From: Cochliopodium minus
Lineage: Eukaryota; Discosea; Himatismenida; Cochliopodiidae
Length of the DNA: 32,599 bases
Reading direction: 5' to 3'
NCBI GenBank assembly: GCA_024220525.1
Contig: JAMYWO010000066.1
Coordinates: forward strand, 57,144-89,742
Position 1 is the first letter of the stretch. Each line of letters opens with the position of its first letter. A program made the translations under genes and the position numbers. The notes below the pieces were generated by a model. That model was not told the DNA's origin. It saw only the letters and a list, made by a program, of their open reading frames with translations, and made no database searches. Shown one piece after another: positions 1 to 9,986 of the stretch.

Positions 1-107
1 AAAATCATCTCCTTTGAATTGTTCTCTTTCATCTTGAAGGTGTATTGTATAATTCACTGATATTGAAAATTTTTATATATTTATTTTATTCTTTGGGCGA
101 AAAAAAA

Positions 108-617
108 ATGAAAAACTTCAATGAAGGATACACACCAATCAAAAATGAAAATGAAAATATTGAAAAAGACAAATATTTCATGAAGGAGAAAACATTTAAC
201 AAAGAAGACATTCTTGATGGTGAAGATTTAGAAAAACATAGAATAGCTTTCTATGAAAAATTCTCATCTTATAAGAAATGGAAAAAAAATGAAGACAATT
301 TGTTTGTCATAACAAATAAAATACCCTCGAACACCACCACATCTCATTTTAAAGGAATAAAGGAGATTATTAAAAAGGATAATGGATATATTTTGAGATC
401 CTCAACAAGATTACTCATAGTTCTGAGACCAAAAAAAGATGATGACAAATTATTTCTTAAATATTTCAAGAATACCGAAAAAATCATCAAATCTCTTCAA
501 AATTGTGAAATAAATGACCTCAAAATAGAATACTTTGTTCCAAACCAAACTATTAATTTCAAAGGAAATGGCAGGATCAAATACATCCTATACTATGTAT
601 TGAGAATTATTGAATGA
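108..617 (+). CDS. Hypothetical 169-aa lysine-rich protein
   Basis: Open frame of 169 codons. I chose the ATG at 108 because it follows a run of A (aaaaaaaATG), the usual start context in this window; an ATG in the same frame at 45 would add 21 mostly hydrophobic residues. The protein is rich in Lys, Glu and Asn, with no signal peptide or membrane segment from the chosen start. The C-terminal half (residues about 80-169) has alternating hydrophobic and charged segments and looks like a folded domain, but I recognise no family. No intron is needed. It runs convergent with the membrane-protein gene ending at 680, leaving 62 bp. Whether it is a complete gene is uncertain because the window starts just upstream. 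Confidence 0.55.
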   Translation: MKNFNEGYTPIKNENENIEKDKYFMKEKTFNKEDILDGEDLEKHRIAFYEKFSSYKKWKKNEDNLFVITNKIPSNTTTSHFKGIKEIIKKDNGYILRSSTRLLIVLRPKKDDDKLFLKYFKNTEKIIKSLQNCEINDLKIEYFVPNQTINFKGNGRIKYILYYVLRIIE

Positions 618-679
618 ATTAAAATTTATTTTAAGTTTATTTTTATTTTTATGAGTTTATATTCTTGAAGAAAATATAT

Positions 680-1127
680 TTAGGGTGACCTGAAAGCCAT
701 AATTTTTTTGAATGTATAGAAGAAGATCAAAGAAAATAAAAAGATTGAAGAAGTATTGACACTTTCAGAGAGAACACTTGTTTTTAGACACACGAGATAA
801 GGTTTTTTCAGATAATTGATCATGATGAGCATTATGAAATATCCTGATATTATTACAAACAATATAATGAGTGAAATCACCAGACAGAAATCAGCATTGC
901 TTTCATCACGATATTTCCATTTTTTATAGAGATATAAAAAGATAGAAGTAGATCCCACGAAGAATGAAACACCAAAAATTAACAACAAATATAATTATAT
1001 CTTTGCATTCAACAATATCATCTTTTGATTGTATTTTATGAAGGGCAAAAATGCAAATTAATGTTATGATGAATCCCAATAACAAAATGATAGATACTAC
1101 AAAGAAAATAATCATTATCACTTTTCT
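680..1127 (-). CDS. Multi-pass membrane protein, 3' part (5' part lies at 26274-26512)
   Basis: On the minus strand this piece encodes three or four hydrophobic segments separated by short charged loops, ending at a TAA at 682-680. The first 77 bases (1127-1051) are identical to 26350-26274, where the same reading frame carries an N-terminal region of about 60 residues and the first membrane segment. The most economical reading is one gene cut in two by a scaffold join. Within this piece the frame shifts by one between about 985 and 996: upstream reads ...CKDIIIF, downstream reads LLIFGVSFFVGSTS, and the two are continuous in character. No splice signals explain it, so it is either a sequencing error or a real lesion in this host gene. 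Function unknown; there is no similarity to a named transporter family that I can see. Confidence 0.6.
1051..1127. repeat. 77-bp exact duplicate of 26274-26350 (assembly overlap)
   Basis: Read base by base, 1051-1127 equals 26274-26350. One copy ends immediately before a single n at 1128 and the other begins immediately after a single n at 26273. The same 77-bp length recurs around the 100-N gap at 11732. This is what unmerged contig ends from a k=77 de Bruijn graph look like, not a biological repeat. Confidence 0.9.
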
Positions 1128-1128
1128 N
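1128..1128. other. Single-n scaffold join
   Basis: A lone n separates the 77-bp duplicate from a TAAAAAA microsatellite. Some scaffolders write a single n where contigs are estimated to overlap but no overlap is found. Adjacency across this point should not be trusted. Confidence 0.85.
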
Positions 1129-1204
1129 AATAAAAAATAAAAAATAAAAAATAAAAAATAAAAAATAAAAAATAAAAAATAAAAAATAAAAAATAAAAAA
1201 TAAA
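1129..1204. repeat. (TAAAAAA)n microsatellite at contig edge
   Basis: About eleven near-perfect copies of the 7-mer TAAAAAA. The same motif in the same orientation occurs at 15286-15338, 15397-15441 and about 26198-26272, mostly next to the single-n joins. At about 76 bp it matches the presumed k-mer length, so it would break a short-read assembly. Confidence 0.85.
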
Positions 1205-2150
1205 GGTAGGAAAAAAGAAAAAAGAAAGATTTTGTACTTTGTACAATAAAAAAGAATTTCCTTCAAAAAGATGATTGAAAATGGAAAGGAAATGAGAAGG
1301 GAGAACACCCATTTTATCATAATCTTCTTTTTCTATTTGTTTCAAATTTTCCAAACAAAAAAGTTTGTTTTCCAAAAATATTCTAAAATATTCTCCCATT
1401 TTAATTTCCGAAAGAAATCCCCACATTTCCGAGAACTAATTGAAAAAAAAATGAATAATTTTGATGAATAAAAAGTAGAACTAATTTAAAAAAAATTAAA
1501 AAATTTAATTAAAAAAAAATTTAAAAAAAAATGGGATGAAATGGAATAACATAAAAAAGGAATGAAATAGAAAGAATTTTAAAAGTAAGTAAATAGAAAT
1601 AAAATTAGGAAGGAGAAAAGTTTGAAAAGATAAAAGATGAAAAAAAAAAAAGGTACGATGAGAGAAAGAAGGAGATTTTGATGAAGGAGATTTATTTTTT
1701 GGAACATTTCAAGAAAATTTTGAAAAGAAAGATTAAAAAATAAATATTCACTCACAATCCCGTTTTTAAGAAACAAGTCAAAATACTCTTCCAATTTTAT
1801 GCTTGAAAGAAAATTCCAAATTTCTTTATTCTTGTTTTTCAAAAAGATTGGTAAGTTAAATTTGTTGTATATTAAAAGGTTTAATTATTTGTTTTTTAAA
1901 AATAAAATTAAATGGTAAATTAAATAGGGAGTTTTTTTTTAACCTTTTTTTTCTTCCACAATATAATGATAATGTTCCTTTGTAAGTGTCCTAATTTAGT
2001 AAGGTTTAAGAGCTCTTCTAGTTCACTCGAAAGCAAATCTAAAAGAATTTCCTCACTATCAAATCCGAATTCAACTAGCAATTGTCGCAAATTAAATTTT
2101 TCAAAACAATCTAATAAATTTCTATCAATTTTTGGTTGTTCATCTCCCAT
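1205..2150 (-). CDS. Protein with three tandem SAM-like domains (3' end missing)
   Basis: Three exons on the minus strand each encode one SAM-like domain, the helical bundle used for protein-protein or RNA contacts. Exon 1 is 2150-1944 (69 codons, starts MGDEQPKIDRNLLDCFEKF), exon 2 is 1830-1657 (58 codons, NKEIWNFLSSIKLEEYF...), exon 3 runs from 1435 (FSEMWGFLSEIKMGEYFRIF...). Donors are AAG|GTTAAA and ATC|GTACCT; acceptors are AACAAG|AAT and AATTAG|TTC; both introns are phase 0. Exons 2 and 3 share the W-x-FL-x-x-I-K-x-x-EYF core, and exons 1 and 2 share the second-half pattern ending in a hydrophobic helix. Exon 3 probably stops near the AAA|GTACAA donor at about 1227, and the rest is lost at the scaffold join. 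An antisense ORF at 1271-1471 is a shadow. SAM assignment is by pattern; partners unknown. Confidence 0.7.
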
Positions 2151-2487
2151 TCTTTAAAGTTGACAATTTTTTTTTTATATTTAATTTCAACGATAAAAAG
2201 TAAAAAATTTTTTTTAGTTAAACAAGATTGAATATTTTCTTTCTTCTTCCAATATAAGAAGTAAAAAGGATTTTAGAATACTTTTTATCATTAAAATTTT
2301 CAAAAATAATGTATATTTTGTTTGATTTTTGATGCATATCTAAAATAAGGGAAAATTATTTAATCAAAATGTATAATAGCAAAATCTATCTTTTGATGTG
2401 GACAAATACTTTTGAATTATTGAGTGTTTCTTTAAAACAAATATAAATAAAAAAAAATTTATCACTGATATCAAATCAAGAAATAAT
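2151..2487. promoter_or_regulatory. Divergent intergenic region between SAM and CH genes
   Basis: 337 bp, very AT-rich with many T-runs, lying between two gene starts that point away from each other, so it presumably carries both promoters. I see no distinctive element beyond A/T tracts, and the short open frames here have no coding character. Confidence 0.45.
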
Positions 2488-3329
2488 ATGGATCCAGCAC
2501 AATTGAAAGTAAAATAAATTGAAACTCTATTATTCCCTCTTTCATTAAATTTGATCAATAAAGGAAGTTCAAGAATGGTTCTAAATTTTCTTTAATTTTT
2601 CTAAATAAATTTTTTAATACAATCACATAAAGGATGGAAAGTACACTTGGAACAAAGTTGCCAAATTTTGATATGGCAAAAGATTTGAAAGTAAAAAAAA
2701 AAATTTTTTTTTTTGAAGAAATTCTCATTTTAATGTAAAAATCAGACTGGGATAGTTCTTTGCAATGTAATATTCTTTTTCCCTTTACATTTTTTTGAAT
2801 AATTGTTTTTTGATTAGCTTGCAAATAAGCTTCAACCTGGGATCATTGCAAAAATTTCAACTGGAAAGATGCCTTTCATGTATATGGAAAACATAGTAAA
2901 CAAATTTTTATTTCATTAAAAATTGAGAGATAAATCAAATCTTTAAATTGAGATAGATAGATTATACAATCAAGAAGATTTCATAATTAACTATTCTTTA
3001 AATATTTTAAAAGGGAAAGTTCGTAGATGCAGCTTCTAAACTCGGAGTAGAATCAAACTACAACTTTGGTAAATTTATTTCAATCAAATTTTTTGATATT
3101 TTTTTTTTAAAAGTTATTTTTTTTTCACAAAAGTAACTGTTGATCTTTTTGAAGAAAAAAATTTAAAACAAGTTCTCCTTTGTCTTTATACTCTCAAAAG
3201 AAAATTTTCTGGTAAAAAAAGTTATTAATTTCTGTTGTTGAGAAAAAAAAACTAATTTTTTTTTTATTGAAAAAAGGTGTGACAACAACCAAGACTGGAA
3301 ACAACTCTGTTTTTGATAAATACTTATAA
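2488..3329 (+). CDS. Calponin-homology (CH) domain protein, transgelin/calponin-like, 8 exons
   Basis: The spliced product is 125 aa and is essentially one type-3 CH domain, the actin-binding module of calponin and transgelin. Exons: 2488-2508, 2564-2577, 2633-2690, 2746-2766, 2818-2895, 3014-3068, 3134-3211, 3277-3329; all introns are GT-AG and the frame closes exactly on TAA. Family landmarks in order: KEVQEWMESTLG, LPNF, DLKTGIVLCNLANKLQPG, FMYMENI-GKFVDAASKLGV, F-VTVDLFEEKNLKQVLLCL, then a short tail ending FDKYL. The 21-nt exon 2746-2766 supplies TGIVLCN; without it the conserved KDG-x-x-LC region would be missing. There is no calponin repeat after the CH domain. Likely cytosolic and cytoskeletal. 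It converges on the Rpn8 gene with 109 bp between stop codons. No single exon is long enough to stand out as an ORF, so the gene is easy to miss. Confidence 0.9.
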
Positions 3330-3438
3330 ATTTTTTACTTCTCTTGACGCGAATTTATTCAAATAAATTATTAAATTTTCTTTTTTTTTTTAATGTTTTT
3401 TTGAGATTAAACAATTAATAAATGTTGACTATTTTTTT

Positions 3439-4957
3439 TTAAAGATCATCCATATCACCTTCTAATTCGTCAATATTAAATTGTTCGATCTGATCATCTT
3501 CGATTTCATTTTCTTTTTTACGTTCTTCTTCTTCTGCTAGTTTTTCTTGTTCTCTGTGGGTGATACGATTGTTGATGAGATTGTGAAAGGTGATGATGGA
3601 TCTGATGAGAGAAGAAAGATAAATGACAGCCATGGTATCGTTTGTTTTCACCGCAAATGAATCAATGAGGTGCTGAAGATTCAAGTTGGGAAGCAAATTG
3701 AAAACATTTTGAAGAAGATTTATTATTTGGTGATTTACTGTGTATTTTCCTTCCACCACTTTTTCCAAATATTCCTTTTTTTTTTAAAAAAACAAAATTT
3801 TAAAAAACAAAAAAATTATAAATGATTCTTTGATTTATGAAAATTAAAAAACACTTGCATAAATTAAAATATAAATTAAAATATTAATCTAATTAATTAT
3901 AAAGATTTGTTTTTGAATTTTGATGATTAGAATAAAGTATAAAAGAATAAAAGGTGAGAAATAAAAGGATAAAAGTATAAAAGAGAAGAATAAAAGGATT
4001 TTGGGGAAAAGGAATAAAAGAAATTGAAAAAAGGGGGGAGGAGTTGCAAATACCTTGATTTCATCCAATTTTCCACTCAAACTTTTGAGAGATAAGAGTT
4101 TTTGGTGAATTTCGGTGGTGAGGGTGCTGACAGAAGAATCATGAATATCTCTCAAGAGATGTTCGACACCCACCTCCTCTGCTTCCACTGCTCCTATTTC
4201 CGACAACATGTGTTGAAATTGAACATCAGTGGTCCCATCTTCTTTAACTTCTTCTATTGTTGTATACGCTTTTGTGGGGATTCCCAATTCTTTTGGCGAA
4301 ACTTCAATTATCACAAAGATTGGATTTGCTGCATATTTTTTAAATAATTTGTGTATTTCTATATCTGCTGGTCTTTTTAATTTTTTTAAAAAACAAAATA
4401 ATTGAATAAAAAAGCAAATTAAACAACAAGAAAGTTAATATTTCCAGATATATACAATTAAGTAAAAGAGATGATGTAGATAATTATAAATTAATCGTAA
4501 TTACCTGATTTTTGGTCCTGTGCTATACCATCCAACAACTTTTTCTCTAGCTTTAAAGCATAATATTTTAATTTTTTCTTTTGGAAAATTTTTAAAAGTA
4601 ATTTACCATTTACTTTTTTGAACATTCTATGCATTTCTTCATGATAATTATGATCAACAAACCAAATATTTGGATTTCTTGAATCTTCTTCAAATGGAAC
4701 TTTATTGTGGTGGTAAGAAATATAAAAAATATTAATAATATGATATTACTTGCATATGAATTAGTAACATCAACAACTCCTTTTGATATTGTTCCAAGTA
4801 AAACTCCAATTACTCTTCTATTTGGAATATCTTTTGCTACTCTTACAAAATGATCAACAACACTTAATAATACTATAGGATGAACAACCACAGAATTCAA
4901 TCCTTTGGTTTCAACAACTGTTGTATTTGTAACTTTGGTTTCAACTTTTTTATCCAT
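3439..4957 (-). CDS. RPN8: 26S proteasome regulatory subunit Rpn8 (PSMD7), MPN domain
   Basis: Five exons: 4957-4750, 4699-4607, 4550-4505, 4372-4054, 3774-3439, giving 333 aa, close to the usual length of about 320. The order matches Rpn8/PSMD7 throughout: [149 protein letters not shown], and an acidic tail. The loop that in the deubiquitinase Rpn11 carries HxHx(10)D reads GWYSTGPK here, so this is the inactive MPN partner, as expected for Rpn8. It sits in the proteasome lid and pairs with Rpn11. All introns are GT-AG and under 300 nt. The gene upstream (gelsolin-like) is on the same strand, 215 bp away. Confidence 0.95.
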
Positions 4958-5172
4958 TCACAATTTTTTTTTTTTATTTATTTATTTTTCATAATTTGAA
5001 CAACAAAATATTTCATCTTTTGATCAAAATAAACAAACACAAAAAAATTTGTTTAAAAATGGAAAAAGATAGGTGAAATAAAAAAAAAAGAGGGATCAAG
5101 GGTTGGTGTATAGATAAAAATATTTATTTATGTTTTCGATTTTTTCTATTTTTAAAGAAAACTTTTTTTTTT

Positions 5173-8100
5173 TCAATTAATCTCTCCATTTCTCTTTTTT
5201 TGTCTTTCCAATAATCTTTGTTCTCTTTCTCTTTCTAACCTTTCCATTTCCTCTTTATGTTTCCTGTCTCTTTCGTTTCTTTCTCTGTCTCTATCGTTTT
5301 TTTTTTTGAGACTGATGGCGTCTTCTTGTTTTTCTTTGAGAAGGGTTTGGTTTTTGGATCTTAGTTTAGAGTTTTGAGAAAGGAGATTAGAGTTTTGAGA
5401 TCTTATTTTATTGTTTTCTTCTTTGATACGAAAAGTAGTGTTTTGAAATTGTTGTTCCTCTTCTCCATCACGTCTTCTGTGGTACTCTAAGATTTCGAGA
5501 CGTTTTCTTCTGTTTTCTCTCTTTTCTTCAACAATGGAAAAAGAAGATTTGGGAGGAACAAACCAGGTGTGAAAACGCCATTTAAACTGTTCACTTTCAT
5601 TACCAGAATCAAAAGCTTCTAAAGGAATGAAATTGGTTCTGGAAGCAGCAGCCAAACGAACAAAAGAATTGGCAATGTAAAGAGCGTGCATACGTAAAGT
5701 TTGAGAAGAACGGCTACCATACCACAAATATATTTTCTCCTCACAATCCAACAAATACACTCTCTCTTCCTTCAAATTGCTTTGGGAATAATTTGCCAGT
5801 TCTTCTACTTGTAATTTCCCATTATCGTGAAAAAAGAGAAAGAGACGAGGAACAAAACTGTTTCTTTTTTCAAATTTACAGTAATCCGTTTTCCCTCCCA
5901 AAATCTTCCAAAAAAGAGAAGAGTTTTCTGAATCTTCGTCCTCACATCCCTCCAAAAAGGTCACTTTCTTTCTCTCTTCTAAAAAACGTTCAAGAAGAAG
6001 AAGGAGAGAAGAAGAAGAGGGAGTGACCTTGGTGAAAGCACCATACCAGATGTAGAGGGTGGTGGGAGTGATGAGAAGATGAGTAGAGTAAGAATTCAAG
6101 TTGCAAGTGGAAACAGGAAGTTCCATGCATCTCACTGTTTCACTCGGTAGTTGCATTCTGCAATCATAAAAACGAATAGATTTGGATTGTTCTCTTATCT
6201 TTTCTTCTACGAGAGAGGAGGGGAGAGGAGAAGATTTGTCAGTGAGAGAATAACGAATTCCATCATTTACTACAATCACTCTTTTAAAAAGAGAAACAAA
6301 ATGTTCCACCTCACTTCCTTCTTCCAACACCCTGTATTCCACTTCGCATCCCTGTGATTTCAACTTTTTAGAAAAGGCGGGAAGGAAACCAAAGAAAAAA
6401 GCAGAGTAATCACGGATAGATGATCTTCTTCCTTGCCAAAAATAAACCATGAATGCTCTCTTTGTGTCTCTATGATTCCACTCTTCTTTCTTTTTAAGAT
6501 AAGAATAGAGAACGATGTAAGAGTAATTTCTGTTAAACACTCCTTCTTCCAAACTGCTTAGTCTGTCAAACTTTGGTTTCGTGCTCGTCATACACCACAC
6601 CTGTATGTCTCCTTTTCCTTCGTCCAAAAGATTGGGAGCAAAGTATTTTTCTTTCAACATCGACTGAACATCTATTTTGTTAACAGCAACAGAAACGGCA
6701 ACTTTGTTTTTCTTTTTTGTTTCTTCTTTGGTGTAATCAACCCATTTCACAAACTTTTCTCTGAAAAAGATTGGCTCTGCGGTTTGGTGGATGTTGACCA
6801 CTTTCGCCCACTTGGGTCTGTTTGCTGTTTCTTCGAAAAACTTTTTGGAAAGGATGGTGGAGGCTGCTTTTTCTCTTTCTGTTGCATTTTTTCCTTTCCA
6901 ATTGTAAATGGTGTAGAAACAATCAATGATGATGCAGTGTTTAGGACTAAGCATTTCTTGTTTGAGTGGTCTTTCGGTTATTTCAATCAAATCAAAGTTT
7001 TGACCCTTTGTTTGTGTCTGAAGAAAACGGTAGGGAGGATAATCCTCGGAAGGTGCCTCATCTCTTGTTATTTTTGGTGCTTTGCTCGCCCCAAGGATCC
7101 TCCAAAATTCCAAAGAAGGATTGGGAGGAGCGATCGTGTTATTGAAAGAAGGGTTGGTGGAGAAATTGATGATTGGTTCTGCCTTTACATCTTCTTCTCC
7201 ATCTTCTATTTGTACCACCATTGCTCTTCCTTTTCTTTCTTTGTTTACTATTTGTGTTGCCATTTCGGTTGCTTTAAAACGATCGAAATAACTCGATTTC
7301 GCACCAAACCACACATAAATCACTTCTCCCGCATCCAATAAATAAACCAATCTCACATTCAACACTTCTAATGATAGAGCACATTGAATCGAATGTCTAT
7401 CATTTCTAATCAAATAAAGCGTAGGATCATAAATGGGTTTTTCAATCACTTTAAATCCTGAAGATGTTCCTCCTTCACTAATTGAAAATCCTCCATATTT
7501 CTCAAAATATGCTTTGAATTCTTCACTTTCTTCTGCTTGTTCCTCTCTTTGTATATGTATTCTTGCTGGTATTTCATTTAATTTTGAAATTGCTTTCAGA
7601 TATCCTCCCAATTCTGAAAATCTGAATGCCCCTCCTCCACTATTTATAATAAGGATTAAAAAAATTTGTGGTTCAAATAAAAAACGATTTATAAAAATTA
7701 TATTTATTTCAGAATATCTTTATATAATTTTTAAAAATACTTTTTTTGAACTCATATTTCTTTGTTTTTTTTTTGATTAATACTTATTTACCTTTTATCC
7801 ATTGTTGTATCATTACCCATCCACATGTGTAAATATACTTCCTTTCCTCCTCTTGATTCTTCTTTTATATTCAAAATGAGATAGGTTTCTTTTGTGTAAA
7901 ATCTTCCCAAATGATGGATTGGAATTTTCACAGGAACAAATTTTTCAATTCTCCACATCCTTAAACCTTTGGGTAATTCCTCAATATCTCCAAATATTCT
8001 TTTATATTCATCAAAATAATCTTCATCTCCTAATCCCATTACCATTTTATCTGATCTGACAATTTCCTTTTCTTTTTCTTCTTCACTCGAATCTTCATCT

Positions 8101-8444
8101 TTTGCTTTGAATTTATCTATATTTATTGTATGTCCTTTTACAAGAGCATCTATCAATTTATTTCCCCTTAATAATTCATCTTCATTTATCGTTTTTTTCC
8201 TATCAGACAAAACCTCTCCAGAAAATAATTTAGAATCAATTTCTTCAACATCTTTCTTTTTATCTTCATCTGATGGTAAATCTGATGATACATCCTCATC
8301 TTTTAGTGATATATCAGGAGAATCCAAATCATCATCGTCATCCTTTTTATCTTTCTTTACATTTTGATCTTTTTCATCTTCTTCGCTACTATAATCTAAA
8401 TCCTTCAATTCATCCTCTATATTATCTTCATCTTTATTACTCAT
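5173..8444 (-). CDS. Gelsolin/villin-family protein with six gelsolin-like repeats and C-terminal coiled coil
   Basis: Two exons, 8444-7792 and 7639-5173, joined AAAAG|GTAAAT to AAATAG|TGG (phase 2), give 1039 aa. Residues 1-150 are an acidic low-complexity leader (Asp/Glu/Ser/Lys). Six gelsolin-like repeats follow, seen by the recurring hydrophobic strand ending in Trp/Tyr-x-G: YLILNI...VYLHMWMG (about 200), YLLDAGEVIYVWFG (about 318), CIIIDCFYTIYNWKG (about 455), KRAFMVYFWQG (about 620), HLLITPTTLYIWYG (about 740), YLLDCEEKIYLWYG (about 852). The classical DKSG-GGAFRFSELGGYL segment spans the intron. Residues about 930-1039 form a charged coiled coil rich in Arg, Glu and Lys instead of a villin headpiece. 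Expected role: calcium-dependent actin severing, capping or bundling in the cytoplasm. The acidic leader and coiled-coil tail are not standard. Antisense frames in this region are shadows. Confidence 0.88.
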
Positions 8445-8894
8445 TTTGAAATGGAAATTCCAATTATTTTATTGAAAAATTTGATCTATTAGCTATATAA
8501 AACTCTTTTTTGTTTATTCAAAATACAGTATTTTAATACCAATTTTTTATTTATTTTTTATTGAAATTTTTTTATATTTTCTTTTTACTCTCTCAAAAAA
8601 AAAACAACTTATTGAAGTAAAATGTGCTTTGATTCTAAAATAAAATCACAATTTGGATATTCTATAAATTCATTAAAAGAATAAAGAGTTCATTTTTGTC
8701 TTTATAAAAGCATAAATTAAAGACTTTTTTTTTTTATTTTAATTCAGATTTCAAAAATCCTTCTTCAAAAAAAATATTTAAGGATCTTGATTTTAAATAA
8801 ATAAATAAATAAAAAGAAAAAAAAAAATCTTTATTGTTTCCTTTTTCATCAAAACATAATTAGTATTTTTGAATACACAAAGGAAACAGATCAA
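8445..8894. promoter_or_regulatory. Divergent intergenic region between gelsolin-like and EF-hand genes
   Basis: 450 bp of AT-rich sequence with A/T runs and short AAAT iterations near 8797-8815. The flanking genes start in opposite directions, so both promoters should lie here. No further motif could be supported by eye. Confidence 0.4.
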
Positions 8895-9814
8895 ATGGGA
8901 AACCAACAATCACTTACATTTATAATGGAAAATCAATCAAATGAAGAAGAATTGGATCCCGAATTTTTGAAGAATATACCCAAATATTTCAAAAAAGAAA
9001 AGCTATGTAAGAATTAAAATGAAGATATTCAATAAATTGAAACATATTTGAATAAAAAATAATTTAGTAAAAACGAAAGAAATATATATTTTGGGAATGA
9101 TATTCAAAGCGATAAGTGGAACAAAGAATTACATCTATTATTCAGATTTATCTGAAAAATTCATGTTATTCTCTCATTATCCTATTTTAGGGAAAAGAAT
9201 TTTTGATATTTTGGATAAAAATAGGAATGAGAGGATTTCGTTTTATAAATTCATCACTTTTTACTCTGTATTCACAAGGCAGGGTATCGAACAACAATTG
9301 CATTGTAACTCCAAAAAAAAAAAATTTTTTTTTTTTTTAATTGAATATTCAATTGAATAATTTTTTATCTTCTTTTTTCCTCATTTCTCCAATTAATAAA
9401 TCAAAATTTCAATTTTCAAAAATTATTTCATTTTATTAACATTATATATTTACCCATTTACTACCACTATTTAACGATTTAATACTTTGAAAAACGACTA
9501 TAGATTTATTCGATTTCTTCGGAAATGGAAATTATGTGGAAATAAAAGGGGTAAATAAAATTTTGGAAGAAATAACTAAAGAAGTAAGCTTGTATCCCAA
9601 ACAAATGATACTGAAAGAAATCTTTCGTGATAATAAATCAAAACTGGACAGATGGAAATTCATTTCAAGAGGTTTATCTTCCCCATCCATTCTTAATTGT
9701 TTGTCTCTTTTTCAAATTGTCATCAATCCTATTTCCCAACATTTAAATTTGATCATTGTAACTTTTTTAGAATTTAATAATCTATTTTATAGAATACTAT
9801 CTTTACCCTCATAA
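8895..9814 (+). CDS. EF-hand protein, calcineurin-B/CIB-like, with myristoylation-type N-terminus
   Basis: Exon 1 (8895-9006) begins MGNQQSLTF, a good N-myristoylation sequence (Gly2, Ser6). It ends at donor T|GTAAGA and joins exon 2 at 9068, after TTTAG. Exon 2 carries a first EF-hand-like loop, DKNRNERISFYKF, followed by ITFYSVFTRQG. I place its donor at 9305 (T|GTAACT) and the next acceptor at 9503/9504 (CTATAG), because that gives LFDFFGNGNYVEI at normal EF-hand spacing; a donor at 9284 keeps phase too but makes the linker too short. A third weak loop is FRDNKSKLDRWKFI. The layout (FYKFI...VF...LFD) matches the calcineurin B, CIB and CHP group. Loop 1 has Lys at position 12, where Glu normally co-ordinates calcium, so binding may be weak. 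The C-terminus (to 9814) is uncertain, and fusion to the gene at 9987 cannot be excluded. Confidence 0.65.
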
Positions 9815-9986
9815 TTGCTTTTCTTTCACCATCTTTTATAATCTTTGTACTTTATCATTGTATATTTCCCTTTTTTTTTTTGTTATTTCTTCATTTTTTG
9901 TTGAAACTTTTCAATTATCGAATTAATATTCTTTATTTTTTAATTTTTTTGAAAAGAAAACAAATTTGTTGGAGATATCAGAAACG

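Noticed and set aside
1036-1426. Minus-strand ORFs reading through the TAAAAAA array and the n at 1128
   Set aside because: The poly-FYFLF sequence is translation of a microsatellite across a scaffold join; only the SAM exon part is kept.
1754-1755. Strong-looking GTGAGT donor inside SAM exon 2
   Set aside because: Using it would cut the SAM unit in half. Reading on to ATC|GTACCT completes the domain and keeps phase 0.
6784-7341. 185-aa plus-strand ORF opposite the gelsolin-like gene
   Set aside because: Cys/Phe-rich antisense shadow; the minus strand carries clear family motifs.
9284-9285. Alternative donor in the EF-hand gene (CAGG|GTATCG)
   Set aside because: It keeps phase but leaves only about 14 residues between the two EF-hand loops, too short for a pair.
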